Shown: positions 1 through 9,250 of the stretch, one piece after another
Layout of the letters: every line of letters starts with the position of its first letter
How positions within the stretch are numbered: the first letter of the stretch is position 1
DNA from: Tamlana sp. I1
GTDB taxonomy: Bacteria > Bacteroidota > Bacteroidia > Flavobacteriales > Flavobacteriaceae
NCBI RefSeq assembly: GCF_015355625.1
Contig: NZ_JACLAF010000003.1
Coordinates: 124,001 to 188,000, forward strand
DNA: 64,000 bases
Direction: 5' to 3'
Position numbers and translations under genes: made by a program
The notes under the pieces: model-generated
Seen by the model: only the letters and a program-made list of their open reading frames with translations
Told to the model about the DNA's origin: nothing
The model's database searches: none

Positions 1-2
1 CC

Positions 3-944
3 ATTGCAACCTCTTCATTAGCTTATGTTTATGATGCACAGGGATTTAAACAAAAAAACTTAGATTATTTAGCATTAGCATCAATCGCCGATATAGAAAA
101 TGCAATTATGGAAACCGTTGCTTTAAGGCATTTGGCGAATGAGTTTTTTAAATTAGGCAATTTACAGAAAGCCAACCGATACATTTCTATCGCTATGGAA
201 GATGCTAATTTCTATAATGCACGACACAGAAAAATAGAAATATCTTCAATTCTACCTATTATTGAAGAAGCACAACTTCAAAAAACCGAAAAACAAAAAA
301 GTAGCTTGCAAAAAATTGTTATCGCCCTTTCTATTCTTGCTATAATCGTTGTTATTTTTTCCTTTATCATCTTTAAACAATTAAGGGTACGCAGTGCGTC
401 TAAACGCATTTTAGCCGAATCGAATTTAAAATTACAGGAAGTGAATACAGATCTTAGAGAAGCCGATAGAATAAAACAAGAATACATTACTTACTTCCTA
501 AATGCTTCATCAGATTATATCCATAGAATAGACCAGTTGCAAAAACGGATTTTACACAAAATTATTACTGAAAGACCAAAAGAGGTTGTTCAAATCCTTA
601 AAAAATATAATGTTAAAAAGGCGAGAATAGACCTTTTTAAGGAGTTTGATGAGGTCTTTTTAAAACTCTTTCCAAACTTTATAAATGATTATTACAAGCT
701 TTTTCCTGAAAGCGAAAAAGTGCTATTAGATAAGGAAAATTCACTAAATAACGAATTGCGCATTTTTGCTCTATACCGCTTAGGTGTTCAAGACAGTAAT
801 CAAGTGGCAAATTTTTTAGAGTTGTCTGTCGCCACCATTTATTCCTATAAAGCAAGAATTAAAAACAGATCTAAGTTTAAAGATACTTTTGAAGAAAAAA
901 TAATGGAGATTAAACAATTTGATACTAAAAAAATCTCAGATTAA
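3..944 (+). CDS. DUF6377-type transcriptional regulator, C-terminal part (gene starts before the window)
   Basis: The reading frame is open from the first bases, well upstream of the first internal ATG at 108, so this is the 3' part of a longer gene. Visible in order: a helical stretch of TPR character up to about 300 (residues such as [18 protein letters not shown]), one membrane segment at about 312-380, a charged coiled-coil region, and a C-terminal domain ending in a helix-turn-helix-like stretch at about 770-880 ([20 protein letters not shown]). This matches the Bacteroidota DUF6377 family of membrane-anchored regulators: TPR sensor outside, DNA-binding part inside. Placement beside the xylose operon hints at sugar sensing, but that is inference because the sensor half is missing. 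The stop codon lies inside a terminator hairpin. Confidence 0.8.
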   Translation: MATSSLAYVYDAQGFKQKNLDYLALASIADIENAIMETVALRHLANEFFKLGNLQKANRYISIAMEDANFYNARHRKIEISSILPIIEEAQLQKTEKQKSSLQKIVIALSILAIIVVIFSFIIFKQLRVRSASKRILAESNLKLQEVNTDLREADRIKQEYITYFLNASSDYIHRIDQLQKRILHKIITERPKEVVQILKKYNVKKARIDLFKEFDEVFLKLFPNFINDYYKLFPESEKVLLDKENSLNNELRIFALYRLGVQDSNQVANFLELSVATIYSYKARIKNRSKFKDTFEEKIMEIKQFDTKKISD

Positions 945-961
945 AAATAACCTGAGATTTT
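930..961 (+). terminator. Rho-independent terminator of the DUF6377 gene
   Basis: Perfect 10-bp stem (AAAATCTCAG at 930-939 and CTGAGATTTT at 952-961) around a 12-base A-rich loop, followed by a T-rich stretch. The stop codon at 942-944 lies in the loop. The stem is symmetric, so it may also work for the convergent transcript that ends at 1058. Confidence 0.7.
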
Positions 962-1057
962 AATACTGATAATATTTATGAAGAAATTCTAAAAACTCAC
1001 ACAGGTTTCAAACTGGAATTTCAACATACATAATAAGTCTTCATCACTTATAAAACC

Positions 1058-2488
1058 CTAATTTTCAGTTGTGTTTTTATCCCAAAGCTGTTCCATTTCT
1101 TCCAAGGTTTTGCCTTTGGTTTCTGGCACATATTTCCAAACAAAAAACATAGCTAATAGCGACATAATACCATAAACCCAGTATGCAAAACCGTGATTAA
1201 ATTGTTCGGTTAAATAGGTGTTATCATCCATCATAGGAAAAGTTAAGGATACCAAGTAATTGGAAATCCATTGGGCAGCAACAGCTACAGCCATGGCTTT
1301 ACCTCTAATTTTATTTGGGAAAATTTCAGAAAGCAACACCCAAACCACTGGCCCCCAACTCATGGCAAAACTTGCCACATAAAGCATCATACAGCCTAAA
1401 GCCAAATAACCAGTTGCTCCAGAAAAGAACACAAAACCTAAGGCAAGCATGGCAATAGACATCCCTAAGGCACCTATCATCATTAAAGGTTTTCTTCCGT
1501 ATTTATCAACTGTTTTAACCGCAATAATAGTAAACAAGAAGTTTACAATACCCACAATAATAGTTAGTAATAAGGCCCCATCGGTATTTGGGTCTATTGA
1601 TTTAAAAATTTCGGGCGCATAGTACAGTACGACATTAATCCCTACAAATTGCTGAAAAACAGACAACGTAATTCCAATAATAATGATTAACCATCCGTAG
1701 GATAAAAGTTTTCCTGAAGATTGCACTAAGGTTCCTTCTATTTCAGTTAAAATTTTATGTGCTTCAGCTTCACCATTAACTTTAGTTAAAACATCTAAAG
1801 CTTCTTCTGGTTTATGCTTCAACATTAAAGAACGTGGGGTGTCTGGTACAAAAAATAATAAGATTAAAAATAAACCTGCCGGAATCACTTCCGAAGCAAA
1901 CATCCATCGCCATCCTACTTCGTTTAACCATGCATCAGATCCGCCACTTCTAGAAATAAAATAATTCACAAAATAAACCACCATAAAACCACCAACAATA
2001 GCCAACTGATTAAAGGATACCAATTTACCTCTGCTATTCGCAGGCGCTATTTCGGCAATATAAAGCGGGGATAACATAGATGCTAACCCAACACCAATTC
2101 CGCCTAGAATTCTGTAAAAAATAAATATTGTTGAAAATGTATGATCCAATTCCCCTATAGGTTTTATAAACATTTCTGGCATGGCCGAACCTAAAGCTGA
2201 AACTAAAAATAGTATGGCCGCTAGAATTAAACCTTTCTTTCTGCCTAATTTTTTACTAATTAGACCACCAAAAATACCACCTATAACACAACCAATTAAA
2301 GCACTAGAAACCAAAAATCCTTTAAAAGCACTTGCAGCCGTTTCGCTTAAGCCTTTTGGAGTTACAAAGAAACTTTCTAACGAACCCACTGTTCCTGATA
2401 TGACACCTGTATCGTACCCAAATAAAAGTCCGCCTAAAGTGGCAACCAGAGTTAGTTTAATAAGATATTTTGAATTTGTTGCTTCCAT
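1058..2488 (-). CDS. xylE: Sugar porter family MFS transporter, probable D-xylose/H+ symporter
   Basis: 476-residue protein with about 12 hydrophobic segments and the marks of the MFS sugar porter family: LFGYDTGVISG in TM1, LGRKKGL near residue 80, PDTPRSL near 215, the TM7 signature QQFVGINVVLYY near 280, and PETKGKTLEEM near the C-terminus. It would import a pentose or hexose with a proton across the inner membrane. It is the last gene of the minus-strand xylose operon, 88 bp after xylA, and this supports xylose as substrate; GlcP- or GalP-like specificity cannot be excluded from motifs alone. The start at 2488 gives the expected short cytoplasmic N-terminus before TM1. Confidence 0.85.
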   Translation of the reverse strand: MEATNSKYLIKLTLVATLGGLLFGYDTGVISGTVGSLESFFVTPKGLSETAASAFKGFLVSSALIGCVIGGIFGGLISKKLGRKKGLILAAILFLVSALGSAMPEMFIKPIGELDHTFSTIFIFYRILGGIGVGLASMLSPLYIAEIAPANSRGKLVSFNQLAIVGGFMVVYFVNYFISRSGGSDAWLNEVGWRWMFASEVIPAGLFLILLFFVPDTPRSLMLKHKPEEALDVLTKVNGEAEAHKILTEIEGTLVQSSGKLLSYGWLIIIIGITLSVFQQFVGINVVLYYAPEIFKSIDPNTDGALLLTIIVGIVNFLFTIIAVKTVDKYGRKPLMMIGALGMSIAMLALGFVFFSGATGYLALGCMMLYVASFAMSWGPVVWVLLSEIFPNKIRGKAMAVAVAAQWISNYLVSLTFPMMDDNTYLTEQFNHGFAYWVYGIMSLLAMFFVWKYVPETKGKTLEEMEQLWDKNTTEN

Positions 2489-2576
2489 TTTAGATTTGGT
2501 TTAGTTGTTAAGAAAATGAAAGTACTGAATCATGAGCTACAAACTGTCATGACCAGTACTTTTTATGCCTGTGATT

Positions 2577-3902
2577 CTAAATATATTGATTAATTATATT
2601 CTCGAATAATTCTTGCTTGCCACTTTGTAATTTTAATTCGCCGTTTTCTTGAGCGATTTTGTATAAATCTTGAAGATTTAGTTTTCCCGCTTCAAAATCT
2701 TTTCCTTTTCCAGAATCGAAACTACTGTAACGTGCAGTTCTTAATTTATCGTAAGCTGAAGAAGTGATAATTTTATCGGCTGTAATTAAAGCTCTAGCAA
2801 AAGTATCTGCACCACCAATGTGAGCTAAAAACACATCCTCTAAATCGGTTGAATTACGTCTAATTTTAGCGTCAAAATTAACACCACCACCTTGTAAACC
2901 ACCTGCTTTTAAGAAAACCAACATGGCTTCGGTAGTTTCTTGAATGTTATTAGGGAACTGATCGGTGTCCCAGCCATTCTGATAATCGCCACGGTTAGCA
3001 TCTAAACTCCCAAACATGCCAGCTTTTGCAGCGGTTTCAATTTCATGCTGAAATGTGTGCTGCGCTAATGTAGCATGATTCACTTCTATATTTATTTTGA
3101 AATCTTTATCCAAACCATATTCTTTTAAGAACCCGATAGCGGTAGCCGAATCAAAATCATACTGATGCTTCATAGGCTCCATAGGCTTAGGTTCGATGAA
3201 GAAATTTCCTTTAAATCCTTGTGCTCTGGCATAATCTCTAGCCATGCCTAAAAACTGTCCCATGTGGTCTAATTCACGACCCATATCGGTATTAAGTAAA
3301 GACATGTAACCTTCACGACCACCCCAAAATACATAGTTTTCACCATTTAAAGCAATGGTAGCATCCATAGCCAATTTAATCTGTCCTCCCGCTCTTGCTA
3401 CCACGTTAAAATCTGGGTTTGTTGATGCCCCATTCATGTAACGCGGGTTAGAAAAACAGTTTGCTGTACCCCAAAGTAATTTAACGCCAGAAGCCGCTTG
3501 TTTTTCTTTTAAATACTCGGTTATAGTTGCTAACCTGCTTTCTAATTCGGCAAAAGAAGATCCTTCTCTAACTAAATCTATATCGTGAAAACAGTAATAA
3601 TCGAAACCCATTTTGGTAATAAATTCGAATGCAGCATCAGCCTTTTCTTTTGCAGCATCAATCGCATCTGAAGGTGCATCCCAAGGAAAATTTAGTGTTC
3701 CAGGCCCAAATGGATCGCCACCAGTGCCACAGAAAGTATGCCAATACGAAATGGCAAACTTAAAATGTTCGCGCATGGTTTTTCCAGCCACGACTTGTTC
3801 TGGATTGTAATATTTAAACGCTAAAGGGTTATCTGATTCTTTACCTTCAAATTTAATGTCGCCAATACCTTTAAAGTACTCTTTGTTTCCTATAAGTGCC
3901 AT
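2577..3902 (-). CDS. xylA: Xylose isomerase
   Basis: 441 residues, the normal length for group II xylose isomerases. It interconverts D-xylose and D-xylulose with two divalent metal ions in the cytoplasm. Visible hallmarks: [13 protein letters not shown] at 54-66, catalytic-region [10 protein letters not shown] at 105-114 with the base-like H106, WGGREGY at 193-199, and the metal/substrate signature IEPKPMEP at 236-243 (E237, K239), followed by [10 protein letters not shown]. It lies 3 bp after the xylulokinase gene, so the two are surely co-transcribed, and is followed by the xylose symporter gene. The product feeds xylulokinase. Confidence 0.97.
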   Translation of the reverse strand: MALIGNKEYFKGIGDIKFEGKESDNPLAFKYYNPEQVVAGKTMREHFKFAISYWHTFCGTGGDPFGPGTLNFPWDAPSDAIDAAKEKADAAFEFITKMGFDYYCFHDIDLVREGSSFAELESRLATITEYLKEKQAASGVKLLWGTANCFSNPRYMNGASTNPDFNVVARAGGQIKLAMDATIALNGENYVFWGGREGYMSLLNTDMGRELDHMGQFLGMARDYARAQGFKGNFFIEPKPMEPMKHQYDFDSATAIGFLKEYGLDKDFKINIEVNHATLAQHTFQHEIETAAKAGMFGSLDANRGDYQNGWDTDQFPNNIQETTEAMLVFLKAGGLQGGGVNFDAKIRRNSTDLEDVFLAHIGGADTFARALITADKIITSSAYDKLRTARYSSFDSGKGKDFEAGKLNLQDLYKIAQENGELKLQSGKQELFENIINQYI

Positions 3903-3905
3903 AAT

Positions 3906-5390
3906 TTATTTGTGTTTTAATATCATTTCTAATTCGTTTTTCCATCTTTTATAAGCCGCTTCATAAGGTGCTTTGTTTCCTAAGGGCTTGTAAGTCATTA
4001 CATGGTCGTTTTTGGTAATATTTTCACCAAACTTCTTAAAATCGCCATCGGTTAAGCCTGCAGCTCTAGCAGCACCAACGGCACCTGTTGTATTATAAAT
4101 TTCGATATCATGATCGATTAAGGTAGCTACCGTATTCGCAAAGATTTCAGAACGGAATAAATTGTCGTTTCCTGCACGTATCACTTTAATATCTCCTATA
4201 TCATTTTTCAAAATATCCATACCATACACAAAAGCAAACGCAATACCTTCTAAAGCAGCACGATACAAATGCTTATTGTTATGAATGTTTAAATTCAGAT
4301 TTAAAATATGCGTGCCTACGTTTTTATTTTCTAACATACGCTCGGCACCATTCCCGAAAGGAATAACTACTACACCATGAGAACCAACATCTATTTTTGC
4401 GGCTTTATGGTTCATGTTTTCATAAGTATCGTTACCGCTATTATTGCGTAACCAACGGTACTGAATTCCGGCACCGTTAATATTGAGCAACGTCCCAATT
4501 ACAGGCTGTTTTTCGGTGTAATTAACATGTGCAAAATGATTTACTTTTGAAATTTCTTGAGGTTGTAAATTATTTGAAACGGCATAAACTACGCCCGAAG
4601 TTCCGCCAGTTGCAGCAACCTCTCCAGGGTTAAAAATATTAAGCGATAAGGCATTGTTTGGCTGATCTCCAGAACGGTAGGTAACCTGAGCGCCTTTAGG
4701 AAGCCCCGTTTCTTTTGAAGCTTCATCATTTACAGCACCCTGATTGGTGAAATTTTCAACAATTTCTGGCACTAAATTTTTATCAATCCCGTAGTAATCT
4801 AATAAATGGGTAGCAACATCTTCATTTTTATAATCCCATAAAATACCTTCAGACAAACCGTTTTTGGTTGTCGCCATTTTACCAGTCAATTTATAAGCAA
4901 TAAAATCGCCTGGTAACATGAATTTATAGGTGTTTTTATAAATTTCGGGTTCGTTATCAATCACCCATTTTAATTTTGAAGCTGTAAAATTCCCTGGCGC
5001 GTTTAACATGTGTTCACCACATAAATCTTTGCCTAAATCTTTCAAGGCTTGTCTGCCAATTTCAACAGCGCGACTATCGCACCAAATTATTGAATTTCGC
5101 AACGGATTACCATCCTTATCAACAATAACCAAACCGTGCATCTGATACGAAATTCCAATGTTTTTTATATCTGAAGCATTAATGTTAGCTTCAATAATAA
5201 CACGTTTTATGGCATTACAAACATGCAGCCACCACATATTCGGGCTTTGTTCTGCCCAGTCTGGATGAATGGCTATAATTTCCATTTCATTTGGTGGTTC
5301 GTGTAGCGAGGTTATTTTCTTTCCACTAACGGCATCCACTAAAGCCACTTTAACCGACGAACTTCCTAAATCTATTCCTAAGTGATACAT
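3906..5390 (-). CDS. xylB: Xylulokinase
   Basis: FGGY-family carbohydrate kinase that phosphorylates D-xylulose to xylulose 5-phosphate for the pentose phosphate pathway. The ATP-binding phosphate-1 motif DLGSSSVK lies at residues 7-14 when the start is placed at 5390 (ATG giving MYHLGIDLG), and this start is preferred: the frame extends upstream to 5471 but those 27 residues would put an unrelated hydrophobic stretch before the first kinase strand. Further marks are WAEQSP, PGDFIAYKLTG and the adenosine-region GTSGVVYAV. The length, 494 residues, fits the family. First gene of the operon xylB-xylA-symporter; its promoter must lie in the intergenic region shared with the divergent esterase gene. 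Confidence 0.95.
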   Translation of the reverse strand: MYHLGIDLGSSSVKVALVDAVSGKKITSLHEPPNEMEIIAIHPDWAEQSPNMWWLHVCNAIKRVIIEANINASDIKNIGISYQMHGLVIVDKDGNPLRNSIIWCDSRAVEIGRQALKDLGKDLCGEHMLNAPGNFTASKLKWVIDNEPEIYKNTYKFMLPGDFIAYKLTGKMATTKNGLSEGILWDYKNEDVATHLLDYYGIDKNLVPEIVENFTNQGAVNDEASKETGLPKGAQVTYRSGDQPNNALSLNIFNPGEVAATGGTSGVVYAVSNNLQPQEISKVNHFAHVNYTEKQPVIGTLLNINGAGIQYRWLRNNSGNDTYENMNHKAAKIDVGSHGVVVIPFGNGAERMLENKNVGTHILNLNLNIHNNKHLYRAALEGIAFAFVYGMDILKNDIGDIKVIRAGNDNLFRSEIFANTVATLIDHDIEIYNTTGAVGAARAAGLTDGDFKKFGENITKNDHVMTYKPLGNKAPYEAAYKRWKNELEMILKHK

Positions 5391-5854
5391 GTTTAATAAA
5401 AATATATTTATGATGGAATGTGTTATTATTAAGGAAAAGCACCTTTTACCAACAATAATTTGACAACACATTATTTTAAATGTGAAATTAGGCAGTTTTT
5501 GACTAAAATTAAATAAAGTTTAAATTTTACCTTTTATTAGATGATTAATAAATCAGTAAATTACTACTCAATACACAAGACTAAAAATATACATAAAATA
5601 CTAATTATCAGAATATTAAAAATATTTTATAAGAATTCTGACAACCTATAAACCACCACTTAAAGGTTTAAGTACTTTTTTTAATTTATTGGTATTAAAC
5701 CAGGTTGGTTTTTAAAAGTCCTACTAATAAGCCATATCTTTAAAGTATAATTTAGTTGATTGTAAAGATTTTAATCTGATAATTGTTATTTTAGACACGG
5801 TTTGCCATGAGCTAAAAATGACAGATAAACCCTAATTTTATACACCTAAAATCA
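5391..5854. promoter_or_regulatory. Divergent intergenic region between xylB and the esterase gene, with inverted repeats
   Basis: 464 bases without a gene, between two divergently read genes, so it should hold both promoters. Two inverted repeats stand out: a 15-bp palindrome AAACCA-GGT-TGGTTT at 5697-5711 and TAAACC/GGTTTA arms at 5649-5654 and 5665-5670. The shared AAACC/GGTTT core suggests binding of a dimeric regulator (LacI, GntR or AraC type), but no regulator gene lies next to it. I could not assign a convincing -33/-7 pair. Function is inferred from position and symmetry only. Confidence 0.35.
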
Positions 5855-6544
5855 ATGATATACAAACACGTTTTACTCTTAATACTTTTTAGTTCTAGCC
5901 TTTTTGCACAACTAAAACCACATAAAACCGAAGTATTTGGCAAAGAGGAAATGCAATATTATTTATATACCCCTACGGAAAATCAGAATCAATATCCGCT
6001 AGTTGTTTTTCTTCATGGTGGTGCCCAAAGCGGTACCGATCTTAGTTTGGTAAAAGCGCATGGAATTCCTAAACGTATTGCTCATGGTGAAGCGTTTCCG
6101 TTTTATGTTTTTGCACCTTTAAATCCGCACAAAAATGGTTTATGGGACGACCGTGTTATTCACAGCATGGTAACAAAGCTCGCAGACTCCTTACCTATTG
6201 ATAAAAAAAGAATTTATTTGGCAGGACTTAGTCGCGGTGGAGATGGTATTTGGCGCATGGCCGTAAATAACCCCAACACCTATGCCGCCATGCTCTCTGT
6301 ATGTGCAGCAAACATTCCTTTAATCTATTTAAAATGGGCTAAAAAACTTCCTGTTTGGTTTTTTCATGGCGAAAAAGATGCTGTAGTTCCTGTTGAACAA
6401 ACGAAAACCGCTTATGAAGCAATGAAAAAATTAAATCCCAATACCAAACTCACACTTTACCCAACGGCTAACCATGATTGTTGGACAGAAACTTACAATA
6501 ACGAGGCTGTTTACAGCTGGTTATTGGAACAGCATTTGGAGTAG
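5855..6544 (+). CDS. Secreted alpha/beta-hydrolase, phospholipase/carboxylesterase or polyhydroxybutyrate-depolymerase-like
   Basis: 229 residues starting with a signal peptide (MIYKHVLLLILFSSSLFAQ, cleavage near residue 19). The mature part is a small alpha/beta-hydrolase: oxyanion-region FLHGGAQSGTD at 53-62, nucleophile elbow GLSRGG with S126, probable acid D175 in HGEKDAVVP, and H207 in NHDCW. This fits the dienelactone hydrolase, esterase and LpqC-like group. An esterase that removes acetyl or feruloyl groups from xylan would make sense next to xylose genes, but that is inference from context; the substrate is unknown. Read divergently from the xylose operon. Confidence 0.8.
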   Translation: MIYKHVLLLILFSSSLFAQLKPHKTEVFGKEEMQYYLYTPTENQNQYPLVVFLHGGAQSGTDLSLVKAHGIPKRIAHGEAFPFYVFAPLNPHKNGLWDDRVIHSMVTKLADSLPIDKKRIYLAGLSRGGDGIWRMAVNNPNTYAAMLSVCAANIPLIYLKWAKKLPVWFFHGEKDAVVPVEQTKTAYEAMKKLNPNTKLTLYPTANHDCWTETYNNEAVYSWLLEQHLE

Positions 6545-6708
6545 TTTTTTACTCGGATTGCGAGAAGTCTCTAAAAAATATATTTGATGTATATTAGCTT
6601 GTCAAAATATTTTTAACTGATTGCCAATCAATATCGGTTTCAACAAGCTCCTGCCAAATAAATTTTAGTAACTATTCAGTCGCTTTTACTTTTAATCAAG
6701 AAAATGAA

Positions 6709-7887
6709 CTATTTATCCCAATAAACGATTTTATTTTGGTACATCGCATCTAAAGATAACTGCACCGTTTTGGCGGTATAAGCTCCAGTATGTACGTTTG
6801 AAATTGGTGTTTTATTGTTTAAAATATTGATTTTAAAATCTCTTAAAGCCAATTTACTCGGATCTTGTATTGGCATATCAATTGGAACTGCTTTTCTAGA
6901 ATGCGGGTTGATCGTGGCGCCAGAAACACCATCTAAATCTCCATATTCTTTTTCAAAACCATTTTCGTAATAAATCCATGCCTGTTTATAATCAATAATA
7001 ATGGTACCCTTATCGCCCTGTACTTTTATTTGATAATCGTCTAAAGCATTTGCTGTCAAACACTTAAAAGTTGCTTTTACGCCGCTAGGATATTCATAAA
7101 TTAAATGCGTATTATCATAGGTTTCTCTACCGTCTTTCCAATAATCAACCCCTCCAACACCCATGATTTTTTTGGGATTTTCACCTAAAACCCAATAAAC
7201 AAAGTCTATTTGATGCGAGCTCAATTCAGCCGTTAACCCACCTGAATATTCCCGATACATTCGCCAATTAATAGCTCGTTCTAAATCTGGTTTTGGCACA
7301 GGACGCCTCCAGTTCCCGTTTCTATTCCACTGACAATCAAAAGCAACTACTTTTCCTATTTCTCCGTCATGAATGAGCTTTACAATATGTTTGTAAAGTT
7401 TTGAATTGTGGTATTGGTGTCCTGTCTGAAATATTTTAGGTGTATCTTCGGCTTTTTTAACAAGAGCATCAATTTCTTTGAGTCCTTTTGCCATAGTTTT
7501 TTCGCAATACACATGCTTTCCTGCATCTAAAGCATCCATAGCAATTTTTGAATGGGTATTAAATGGAGTTGAAATGACAATGGCGTCAATATCCTTGTTG
7601 TCCAAAAGTTTTTGATAATGGTTATAGCCTTTAGCCTTATAATTTGTTTTAACCAAACCTGCTTCGAGCCTAAACGGCAATACATCACAACAAGCTGCTA
7701 CATTAATGCCTTCAATTTCATTAAGTAAAGGTATTAACCCACTACCTCTGTCACCTGTTCCAATCACACCAACATTTACCATATCATTGGCCATAATATT
7801 TTTAGACAGCCCATAAATTGCAGATGTTCCAGCTACTAAACCAACGGAAGACAAGCCACTTTTTACTATAAAATCCCTTCTTTTCAT
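6709..7887 (-). CDS. Tat-exported Gfo/Idh/MocA family oxidoreductase
   Basis: 392 residues. The N-terminus MKRRDFIVKSGLSSVGLVAG is a twin-arginine export signal of the kind usual for periplasmic members of this family in Bacteroidota. The Rossmann dinucleotide motif is GVIGTGDRGSG near residues 40-50, and the conserved lysine sits in CEKTMAKG (a variant of the EKP motif) near residue 130. The C-terminal half is the substrate-binding sheet. Such enzymes oxidise or reduce a sugar hydroxyl or keto group with a tightly bound NAD(P). Last gene of a three-gene operon with a second oxidoreductase (10-bp gap) and a DUF1080 protein, pointing to 3-keto-glycoside chemistry in the periplasm. Confidence 0.85.
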   Translation of the reverse strand: MKRRDFIVKSGLSSVGLVAGTSAIYGLSKNIMANDMVNVGVIGTGDRGSGLIPLLNEIEGINVAACCDVLPFRLEAGLVKTNYKAKGYNHYQKLLDNKDIDAIVISTPFNTHSKIAMDALDAGKHVYCEKTMAKGLKEIDALVKKAEDTPKIFQTGHQYHNSKLYKHIVKLIHDGEIGKVVAFDCQWNRNGNWRRPVPKPDLERAINWRMYREYSGGLTAELSSHQIDFVYWVLGENPKKIMGVGGVDYWKDGRETYDNTHLIYEYPSGVKATFKCLTANALDDYQIKVQGDKGTIIIDYKQAWIYYENGFEKEYGDLDGVSGATINPHSRKAVPIDMPIQDPSKLALRDFKINILNNKTPISNVHTGAYTAKTVQLSLDAMYQNKIVYWDK

Positions 7888-7897
7888 AAACGCTCTT

Positions 7898-9244
7898 TTA
7901 TGTTAGCTTTGGTTCCCAACCGGGTTCGTAACTACGTGACCATAGTGCCATGGCTTCTCTATCGAAAATCCTTCCTGAATTTGAATCAATTTCAAAAGGT
8001 TTGTTTATTCTAGATGCAATGTTCGCATAATGGGTCATGGCTTGACTAACGGCCCCTTGCTCAATAGGTGCTGCCAAGGTACTTTTACCTCGAATAGTTT
8101 CAAAGAAATTAGTAACATGCTTGTCGGTTAAATCGCCACCACCACCTAAAGCTAAACCGCCTTCTGTTCCAGCAGACTTATTGCTTCGAATAGATTTCCC
8201 TCCTAAATCAAACACCTCAAACCCTTCTCTATCAATAAAGACGGATCCTTCAGATCCGTAAATTATCGTACCCCTACCTTTTCCGTATTTGTTATAGCCA
8301 TTTCTACTTTGACCATCCCATTCAATAATTTTTTTATTCGGAAATCTAAATCTTGCTTCCATCGAATCGTACATTTCCCAACCATCATCTAAAAATTGAT
8401 TTTTACCTGATCGCACATCAACATATTCAGGTAGTTCTACACCTAATGCCCAACGCGCAATATCCAATTCGTGGGTGGCATTGTTACCCATTTCGGCTGT
8501 TCCGTAATCCCAACCATACCAATGCCAATTATAATTCCAAGTATCATCGGTATAATCTCGTCTTGGCGCTGGCCCTTGAAAAAGATCCCAATCCAATCCT
8601 TCTGGTGCGGCACTTTTTGTTTGGTTCGGTACAGCTCCTCTTTTGTTAATATAAAAGGCTGTTGCTTTATATGTTTTACCAATTGCACCTTCTAAAATAT
8701 CGTTAATGACAGCTTTAGATTCAACAGAAGAACGCTGTTGGTTTCCCATTTGAACAAATTTATCATACTTTTTTTGAGCAGCTACTAGCAATTCATTTTC
8801 ATACATATTATGGCTGCATGGCTTTTCTAAATAAACATGCTTTCCTGCTTGCATGGCCATACAAGCCCCTGGAGTATGCCAATGGTCTGGAGTTGCCATG
8901 AATACCGCATCTACATGTTTATCTTCTAAAACTTTACGAATATCATTCTCTAAAGCTACCTTATAATTTAAATCATTGGTAAAATTTGCTGCAGCTTTGT
9001 CGCGTTGTATTTTCATAACATCGCACAAATAAAGTAACTTAATGTTATTGTTTTTATTTACAATGGGGGCTTTAAAAGCGCCATAACGCCTTCCTAAGCC
9101 TTGTATTGCCACATGGATTCTATCATTAGACCCAATAATATTGGAGTAACTTTTGGCAGTCATGGCATTTGCTTTACTGCCTAAAGTAATGCCTATAGCA
9201 CCTACCGCTGCTTTTTTTATAAAACTTCGTCTATCTGTACTCAT
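7898..9244 (-). CDS. Tat-exported Gfo/Idh/MocA family oxidoreductase (second paralogue)
   Basis: 448 residues with a Tat signal (STDRRSFIKKAAVGAIG). The nucleotide-binding loop is GLGRRYGAF near residue 49, and YLEKPCSH near 140 carries the conserved EKP lysine. The C-terminal domain has the aromatic WNYNWHWYGWDYGTAEMGN stretch and HELDIARW common in the larger secreted members. It is clearly diverged from its 392-residue neighbour, so the two likely act on different substrates or opposite directions of a keto/hydroxyl exchange. It lies 6 bp after the DUF1080 gene and 10 bp before the other oxidoreductase gene, hence one transcript. Confidence 0.85.
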   Translation of the reverse strand: MSTDRRSFIKKAAVGAIGITLGSKANAMTAKSYSNIIGSNDRIHVAIQGLGRRYGAFKAPIVNKNNNIKLLYLCDVMKIQRDKAAANFTNDLNYKVALENDIRKVLEDKHVDAVFMATPDHWHTPGACMAMQAGKHVYLEKPCSHNMYENELLVAAQKKYDKFVQMGNQQRSSVESKAVINDILEGAIGKTYKATAFYINKRGAVPNQTKSAAPEGLDWDLFQGPAPRRDYTDDTWNYNWHWYGWDYGTAEMGNNATHELDIARWALGVELPEYVDVRSGKNQFLDDGWEMYDSMEARFRFPNKKIIEWDGQSRNGYNKYGKGRGTIIYGSEGSVFIDREGFEVFDLGGKSIRSNKSAGTEGGLALGGGGDLTDKHVTNFFETIRGKSTLAAPIEQGAVSQAMTHYANIASRINKPFEIDSNSGRIFDREAMALWSRSYEPGWEPKLT

Positions 9245-9250
9245 AGTTGT

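Noticed and set aside
5391-5471. Upstream extension of the xylulokinase frame to 5471
   Set aside because: It would add 27 residues before the ATP-binding strand, which in this family begins a few residues after the start; the ATG at 5390 fits.
8353-8695. Plus- and minus-strand frames inside the second oxidoreductase gene
   Set aside because: Shadow frames of the well-supported minus-strand gene with no family signature.
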